The notes beneath the pieces were generated by a model, which was given only the letters and a program-made list of their open reading frames with translations, had not been told where the DNA came from and searched no databases. Shown piece by piece: positions 58,172-64,000 of a stretch of 64,000 bases of DNA. Position numbers and translations under genes: made by a program. This stretch comes from DASUNQ01 sp044866775 (GTDB taxonomy: Bacteria > Acidobacteriota > Thermoanaerobaculia > Multivoradales > UBA5704), in NCBI GenBank assembly GCA_044866775.1, contig JBIOUG010000174.1:1-64000 (forward strand). The letters run 5' to 3'. How positions within the stretch are numbered: the stretch's first letter is position 1; the number at the start of each line of letters is the position of its first letter.

Positions 58172-60619
58172 ATGCGCACGCGTCCCCCCCGGTCGCTCCA
58201 TGCCCTGCTGGTCGTGGCGGCGGCGCTCTGCCTCGCCGCGCCGGCGGCCGCCGATCACGACGACAGCTACGCCTACTTCCGGATCATCGAAGGGTCGGCG
58301 ACGCTGACCCAGGCCGGCTCCGGCACGCAGGCCGCGGCCGAGATCAACCAGCCGCTGCTCGCCGGCGACCGCCTCTGGGTGCCGCGCAGCTCGCGGCTCG
58401 AGGTCGTGCTCTCCGACGGCAACCTGCTGCGGGTGGACGGCGACAGCGAGCTGCTCTTCGCGGGCCTCGCCGGCTCGCCCGAGAGCGACGACCGCGTCAC
58501 CGTCGTGCGGCTCCTCGCAGGCGAGGTCCAGCTCGTGGTGCGCGACCGCGGCGGCGACCCGCCGCGGATCGACACGCCGAACGCCACCGTCTACGCCCAG
58601 GCCGAAGGCGTCTACCGCGTCGAGACGCAGACCGACGACTCGAGCCTGGTGGTGGTGCGGGAGGGCTACGCCGAGGTGGTGACCGAGCGCGGGTCAGTCG
58701 TGGTGCGCGACGACGAGGAGGCGTGGGTGCAGGGCGTGCGCGACGCCTACGCCGAGGTGCAATCGGCGAGCGCGCGCGACGGCCTGGAGCGGTGGGCGGC
58801 GCGCCTCGACGACGAGGTGCGGGGCGACCGCTACGCCTACCTCGACGAGGACCTGCGCTACGAAGGCTCGTCTCTCTCGCGCTACGGGAGCTGGGTCAAC
58901 GTCGATCACTCCTGGGCCTGGCGGCCGCACGTCTCGATCGGCTGGCGGCCGTACTGGCAGGGCCGCTGGTCGCACACCCACCGCGGCGCGTTCTGGGTCT
59001 CCTACGAGCCGTGGGGATGGGTGCCCTACCACTACGGCACCTGGGACTACCTCCCGAGCTACGGCTGGATCTGGTATCCCGGCCGCGCGTTCGCGCCGGC
59101 GTGGGTGTACTGGTACTGGGGGCCGAGCTATGTCGGCTGGTGCCCGGTGGGCTATTACACCCGCTGGTACGGTCACCACTACCCCGGCTTCCGCTTCGGC
59201 ACCTACGGCTGGATCCACGGCGACTGGGGCCTGTACGGCCACTGGAACTTCGTGTCGCACGGCCACTTCGGCCGCCGCGACCTCCACCACTGGACCCGCA
59301 GCGGGCGCGACCTGCGCGACACCAGGCCGGGCGGCCCCGGCCGCGGCATCCTGACGACGGACACGCGCCAGCTCACGCCCGACGACTGGAGCGATCCGGG
59401 CCGCGCCCAGGAGGTGCTGGAGCGCCGGGTCGCGGTGCGCCGCAGCGACGGCGGCGGCCTGCCGGACGTGACGCCGTTCGTCGAGCGGCGCCAGGACCTG
59501 CCGCCGGAGGTGCGCACGCGCGTCGTCGCCGAGCGCCCGGAGGGGCCCGACGGCAGCCCCTTGCGCCCGCTGACGCTCGGCCGCCCGCGTGATGACTCCG
59601 GCGAGCGCGGCGATGCCGGCCAGCGCCGGGTGATCTCGATCCAGCCGCGCGAGCCGCGCGGCGACGGCGAGGCCGGCGAAGGCTGGCGCGTGCGCGGCCG
59701 CACCGACAGCGGCGGCCCGCGCGTCGTCCCCTCTCGGCCCGACCGCACCGAGCCCGACGGCGACGCGAACGACGAAGGCTGGCGGGCCCGTGGCCGCTCC
59801 GACGACGACGACGGCGCCCACGCCATTCCCTCGCGCCCCAGCCGCCGCGATCCGGACCCTGAGCCGCCGGCGGCCGACCGCGGCGACCAAGGGTCGAACG
59901 ACCGCAGCGACGAGGGCCCGCGCGTGCGCGAGCGTGACGATCAGGGCGACCGCGGCGACCAGGGCGACCGCGAGAGCGACGGCCCACGCGCTCTGCCGTC
60001 GCGCCCGAGCCAGCGCGACCCCGACCCTCCGTCCACCGACGGCGGCGACCAGGGCTGGCGCGTCCGCGGCCGCACCGACAGCGGCGCCGGCCCGCGCGTC
60101 CTCCCTTCGCGCCCCAGCCGCCCGCAGTCCGACGACGATGGCGACGACGCCTGGCGGGACCGCGGCCGCGGCAACAGCGGCATCCGCCCGGCCCCGCAAG
60201 TCGACCGCCGCCCGCCGGCCGACCGCTCGTACCGTTCGGTGACCCCGGACCGCGGCAGCTCCGCCAACGACACGCCGCGACCGCGCTACCAAACCCAGCC
60301 GCGCTACGCGCCGCCGCCGTCGAGCGCCCCGCGCCCCGATCTCCGCCCGGCGCCCTCCCGCCCAACCTACTCGCGCCCGGAGGCCCGGCCCGCGCCGCCG
60401 CGCTCGACCTACCAGGCACCGCCGAGCGCACCCCGGCACGTCTCGCCGAGCCAGCCCCGCTACTCGCCGCCGTCGAGCTCCCCGCGGCAGATCTCGCCGC
60501 CGAGCCGCGGCTCCGGCTCCTCCGGCTCCTCCGGCCGCTCCGCCGCCCCCCGCTCCCGCTCCTCCGAGCGCTCCTCGCCACCACCCGAGCGCCGGAGCCG
60601 CGACCGCGGCGACGGCTAG
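58172..60619 (+). CDS. FecR/DUF6600-type exported protein with long Pro/Arg/Asp repeats
   Basis: The 815-aa protein has a signal peptide (about 1-27) and a FecR-like domain (about 30-180; GDRLWVPRSSRLEVVLSDGN, VRLLAGEVQLVV, YAQAEGVYRVET). A Tyr/Trp-rich DUF6600 region follows (about 230-380; DHSWAWRPHVSIGWRPYWQG, WGWVPYHYGTWDYLPSYGW, WYWGPSYVGW). The C-terminal half is low complexity. It includes at least four related repeats with GWRVRGRTDSG...VPSRP-(S/D)R cores (DNA about 59680-60170) and a Ser/Pro/Arg-rich end. GGAGG lies before ATG 58172. It probably sits at the envelope and senses or scaffolds; no sigma factor or FecA partner is next to it. Confidence 0.85.
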   Translation: MRTRPPRSLHALLVVAAALCLAAPAAADHDDSYAYFRIIEGSATLTQAGSGTQAAAEINQPLLAGDRLWVPRSSRLEVVLSDGNLLRVDGDSELLFAGLAGSPESDDRVTVVRLLAGEVQLVVRDRGGDPPRIDTPNATVYAQAEGVYRVETQTDDSSLVVVREGYAEVVTERGSVVVRDDEEAWVQGVRDAYAEVQSASARDGLERWAARLDDEVRGDRYAYLDEDLRYEGSSLSRYGSWVNVDHSWAWRPHVSIGWRPYWQGRWSHTHRGAFWVSYEPWGWVPYHYGTWDYLPSYGWIWYPGRAFAPAWVYWYWGPSYVGWCPVGYYTRWYGHHYPGFRFGTYGWIHGDWGLYGHWNFVSHGHFGRRDLHHWTRSGRDLRDTRPGGPGRGILTTDTRQLTPDDWSDPGRAQEVLERRVAVRRSDGGGLPDVTPFVERRQDLPPEVRTRVVAERPEGPDGSPLRPLTLGRPRDDSGERGDAGQRRVISIQPREPRGDGEAGEGWRVRGRTDSGGPRVVPSRPDRTEPDGDANDEGWRARGRSDDDDGAHAIPSRPSRRDPDPEPPAADRGDQGSNDRSDEGPRVRERDDQGDRGDQGDRESDGPRALPSRPSQRDPDPPSTDGGDQGWRVRGRTDSGAGPRVLPSRPSRPQSDDDGDDAWRDRGRGNSGIRPAPQVDRRPPADRSYRSVTPDRGSSANDTPRPRYQTQPRYAPPPSSAPRPDLRPAPSRPTYSRPEARPAPPRSTYQAPPSAPRHVSPSQPRYSPPSSSPRQISPPSRGSGSSGSSGRSAAPRSRSSERSSPPPERRSRDRGDG

Positions 60620-60638
60620 CGGCGGCTGGGCGCAGCAA

Positions 60639-60672
60639 GGGGCCGCGAGACCCCGTACAATCTCGCGGCCCC
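60639..60672 (+). terminator. 12-bp hairpin between FecR-like gene and 60677 gene
   Basis: GGGGCCGCGAGA / TCTCGCGGCCCC pair perfectly around CCCCGTACAA. It ends 4 bp before the next ATG. The loop ends in TACAAT, a plausible -10 element, so it may serve both as terminator and as part of the promoter or leader of the following operon. Confidence 0.6.
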
Positions 60673-60676
60673 GCCC

Positions 60677-60931
60677 ATGCGCATCGAGATCCTCTTCCGC
60701 CTGTTGTTCATCTTCTATTGCGTCGAAGCCGGCCTGTTTCTCCTCCTCGCGCCGTGGAGCCCGCTCTGGGACCGCAACGTCCTGCTGATCCCCTTCGCCG
60801 CCCTGCGCGGCCTCGCCCTCCACCCAGCCAGCCGCGGCGCCGTGAGCGGCTTCGGCCTGATCCACCTCGTCTGGGGCGCCCACGACCTCGACGCCCTCTT
60901 GTCCCTGCGCCGGTCCCGTGGCCCCTCCTGA
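60677..60931 (+). CDS. small membrane protein
   Basis: The 84-aa protein has one to two TM segments: IEILFRLLFIFYCVEAGLFLLLAPW (about 3-27) and a weaker one around 34-45 (LLIPFAALRGLAL), then ASRGAVSGFGLIHLVWGAHDLDALL. The pattern (V-E-x-G-x-x-L-L-x-A-P-W-S ... R-G-A-V-S-G-x-G) resembles small conserved proteins of this phylum (from memory). No Shine-Dalgarno is seen before the ATG, which directly follows a hairpin. Its end overlaps thiE by 14 bp. Confidence 0.75.
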   Translation: MRIEILFRLLFIFYCVEAGLFLLLAPWSPLWDRNVLLIPFAALRGLALHPASRGAVSGFGLIHLVWGAHDLDALLSLRRSRGPS

Positions 60932-61580
60932 GCCACGGCCCCACCGCCCCCGCCCCGGCTTCGCCCTCCTCGCCATCACCGACCGCCGCGCCTGGGGCGA
61001 CGCCTGGGAGGAGGAGCTGCCGCGCTGGCTCCGCGCCCTCGGCGAAGCCGGCGTCGACGCCCTCCAGCTCCGCGAGAAGGACCTTCCCGACCGCGCCCTC
61101 TACGGCCTCGCCCGGCGCGCCCGCGCCGCGCTGCCGCCGCCGTGCCGCCTGCTGATCAACGGCCGCATCGACATCGCCCTCGCCACCGGCGCCGACGGCG
61201 CCCACCTGCCGGCCGACGGCGTGCCGCTCGCGCCGCTGCGGGCGCGCTTCGGCCCGGCGGTGCTCCTCGGCCGCTCGACGCACCGCGTCGAGGAGGTCGC
61301 GGCGGCGCGGCGCGAGGGCGCCGACTACGCGCTCTTCGGCCCGGTCTGGGAGACTCCCGGAAAGGGCGAGCCGCGCGGGCTCGAGGAGCTGCGGCGCGCG
61401 GCGGCGCTCGGGCTGCCCGTCTACGCGCTCGGAGGCATTACACTAGAGCGACTCGCGGCGGTGGCGGAGGCGGGCGCGGCCGGGGCGGCCGGGATCCGGC
61501 TCTTCCTGCAGCCGGCGGCGCTGGCCGCGGTCGTCGCGGCCGGCCGGCGCCTCTTCCCGGCGCGCCAGGAGGAAGCTTGA
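60918..61580 (+). CDS. thiE: thiamine-phosphate synthase
   Basis: The 220-aa TIM-barrel enzyme joins HMP-PP and thiazole phosphate to thiamine phosphate. Motifs: LLAITDRRAWG, QLREKDLPDRALYGLARRARAAL (phosphate-binding and active-site Lys), LLINGRIDIALATGADGAHLPADG, LLGRSTHRVEEV and YALFGPVWETPGK, and a GG phosphate grip in VYALGGITLERL. It starts at GTG 60918 overlapping the small membrane protein, and its stop overlaps the TTG of lspA. Confidence 0.93.
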   Translation: MAPPEPRPHRPRPGFALLAITDRRAWGDAWEEELPRWLRALGEAGVDALQLREKDLPDRALYGLARRARAALPPPCRLLINGRIDIALATGADGAHLPADGVPLAPLRARFGPAVLLGRSTHRVEEVAAARREGADYALFGPVWETPGKGEPRGLEELRRAAALGLPVYALGGITLERLAAVAEAGAAGAAGIRLFLQPAALAAVVAAGRRLFPARQEEA

Positions 61581-62113
61581 ACGGACAGACGTTGACCGGC
61601 AGCGCCACCGCGGCCGCCGCCGCGCTCTCCGGCACGGACAAGTTCCGCTACCTGCTGGTGTCGCTGGTGGTGCTGGTCGCCGACCAGTGGACCAAGTGGC
61701 TGGTCGAGCTGCACCTGCCCCACCACACCGCCCACCCCATCGTGCCGGGCTTCGTCAACCTCACCCACATCCGCAACAACGGCGTCGCCTTCGGCCTCTT
61801 CGCGCGCGACGGCGGCGGCAATCCCTGGCTGCTGACGATCCTGGGCATCGTGGCGCTCGCCGCCGTGCTCGCCTACTTCTGGCTCGCCTCCTCGCGCGAC
61901 CGCCTGCTGCTCGTGGCGCTGGCGCTCGTCGTCGGCGGCGCCCTCGGCAACCTCATCGACCGCGTGGCGAGCGGCGCGGTCACCGATTTCATCGACGTCT
62001 ACGTCCGCAACCACCACTGGCCGGCCTTCAACGTCGCCGACAGCGCGATCTCCGTCGGCATCGTGCTCATGGCCTTCGACAGCCTGCGGAGCGGGCGCAA
62101 GCCGAAGCCCTGA
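61577..62113 (+). CDS. lspA: prolipoprotein signal peptidase (signal peptidase II)
   Basis: The 178-aa membrane aspartyl protease cleaves lipobox signal peptides, of which this window has several. It has four TM segments and motifs DQWTKWLVE, IRNNGVAFGLF, GGALGNLIDRVASGAVTDFIDVY and FNVADSAISVG, which carry the two catalytic Asp residues. It starts at TTG, which overlaps the thiE stop as TTGA; AGGAGGAAGC stands directly before. Its stop overlaps the next gene. Confidence 0.96.
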   Translation: MNGQTLTGSATAAAAALSGTDKFRYLLVSLVVLVADQWTKWLVELHLPHHTAHPIVPGFVNLTHIRNNGVAFGLFARDGGGNPWLLTILGIVALAAVLAYFWLASSRDRLLLVALALVVGGALGNLIDRVASGAVTDFIDVYVRNHHWPAFNVADSAISVGIVLMAFDSLRSGRKPKP

Positions 62114-63079
62114 CCGGCGAAGGGGGCCTGCCCCCCGCCTCGACCTTCTCCTGGGCCGTCCCCGACGAGGCCGCCGGCGAGCGTCTGGACCGCCACCTCG
62201 CCGCGCGCCTCGAGCGCCCGCGCAACCAGGTGCAGCGCTGGATCGAGAGCGGCCTGGTGCGCCTCAACGGCGCGCCGGCCAAGCCGTCGTCGCCGGTGGC
62301 CGCCGGCGACCGTGTCGAGTGCGCGCCGCCGCCGCCCGCCGACGACCGGATCGTCCCCGAGCCGGCCCCCCTCCACATCCTGCACGAGGACCCGTACCTG
62401 ATCGTCCTCGACAAGCCCCCCGGCCTCACCGTCCACCCCGGCGCCGGCCGCCCCACCGGCACTCTCGCCCACCACCTCCTCGCCCGCTATCCCGAGATGG
62501 CCGGCGTCGGCGGCCGCGGCCGCCCCGGCATCGTCCACCGCCTCGACAAGGACACGAGCGGCGTCCTGGTCGTCGCCCGCACTCCCGCCGCCTACGAGCG
62601 CCTCGCCCGCGCCTTCGCCGAGCGCGAAGTCGACAAGCGCTACCTCGCCATCGTCTACGGCACGCCGTCCCCCCCCGCCGGCCGCATCGAGGCACCCATC
62701 GGCCGCCACCCGACGCGCCGCAAGGAGATGACCGTCCACCGCCGCGGCCGCCCCGCCGCCACCGCCTACCGCACCCTCGCCGCCGCCTCCGGCATCGCCC
62801 TTCTCGAGCTCCGCCTGGAAACCGGCCGCACCCACCAGATCCGCGTCCACCTCAAATCCCTCGGCCACCCGCTCGTCGGCGATCCGACCTACGGCGAGGC
62901 GCGCTGGAACGCCCTCCCACCCCCCATCCGCCCACCCCTTCAGCACTTCCCCCGCCCCGCCCTCCACGCTTGGCGCCTCGCCTTCGCCCACCCGATCACC
63001 GGCGCGCCTCTCGCCTTCGAGGCTCCAGTCCCCGACGACCTACGCGACCTTTGGCAGGAGGTGAGCGGACTGGCCTTGC

Positions 63080-63096
<17 letters not shown>
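62110..63096 (+). CDS. RluD-like pseudouridine synthase
   Basis: The 328-aa enzyme has an N-terminal S4 RNA-binding domain (ERLDRHLAARLERPRNQVQRWIESGLVRLNG, about 20-70). The catalytic domain has the active Asp in GIVHRLDKDTSGVLVVA (near 145) and EREVDKRYLAIVYG, ETGRTHQIRVHLKSLGHPLVGDPTYG. It modifies uridines of 23S rRNA; the match is to the RluD group. No ATG, GTG or TTG is suitably placed; the best fit is CTG 62110, which overlaps the lspA stop as CTGA. A start a few codons later is possible. Its last 17 bp overlap the alanine dehydrogenase gene tail to tail. Confidence 0.88.

Positions 63097-64000
<904 letters not shown>

Overview
This 64 kb window is high-GC bacterial chromosome with a strongly GC3-biased coding style. 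Large Oar-type TonB receptors with a carboxypeptidase-regulatory N-terminus, PafA-like and sulfatase-TPR exported phosphatases, PD40/S9 peptidases, DUF1579 lipoproteins and a FecR/DUF6600-type protein together suggest Acidobacteriota, perhaps near the Thermoanaerobaculia or Vicinamibacteria. This is inference from gene content; there is no rRNA here. Genes pack tightly, and downstream genes often start inside the upstream stop codon (ATGA, GTGA, TTGA and one apparent CTGA).

Layout. 0-6.3 kb: the start of a PAS sensor (minus), secA, a toxin-antitoxin remnant fused to a second copy of part of secA, a DUF1579 lipoprotein and guaB. 6.4-12.5 kb: a hybrid histidine kinase and a LolD/FtsX-type ABC exporter. 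12.5-17.8 kb: a pair of ABC half-exporters divergent from an AttH/CrtC-like lipocalin protein; this stretch holds five copies of an ~80 bp two-hairpin palindromic repeat, three of them inside coding sequence without breaking the frame. 18-22 kb: an S9 peptidase, a small acidic protein and a secreted-type beta-propeller-like protein. 22.1-34.2 kb: an accessory patchwork with a 21-bp minisatellite, a 1307-aa fusion of a Gfo/Idh/MocA-like oxidoreductase and a degenerate P-loop NTPase, an FAD/Fe-S oxidase, a di-heme peroxidase-like lipoprotein, an enolase-superfamily enzyme and a ThDP enzyme. Copies of the 3' ends of the FAD oxidase and of the ThDP enzyme lie downstream of the intact genes and bracket the cargo genes.

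34.2-43.4 kb: an unknown exported two-gene unit, a PafA-like phosphatase, a VOC protein, then a translationally coupled CHAT protease / unknown / LCAT-like lipase operon that looks like an undescribed conflict or cell-suicide module, and a PA-domain exported protein. 43.4-53.8 kb: two truncated secreted-protein genes meeting tail to tail, an orphan C-A-T NRPS module, a metalloprotease-like remnant, an Oar-like TonB receptor, a sulfatase-superfamily TPR lipoprotein and a serine hydrolase with no visible start codon. 53.8-64 kb: tRNA-Cys and tRNA-Gly, a compact translation and housekeeping set on the minus strand (yraN, cysS, a cohesin-like lipoprotein, def, a cNMP/TPR protein), a FecR-like protein, then thiE-lspA-rluD-like and the 3' part of alanine dehydrogenase.

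The best candidates for something new are the in-frame palindromic repeat family (14.5-16.9 kb), the CHAT/unknown/lipase operon (38.7-42.1 kb) and the oxidoreductase-pseudoNTPase island (22.4-26.9 kb). All functional claims come from reading motifs by eye; no search was run.
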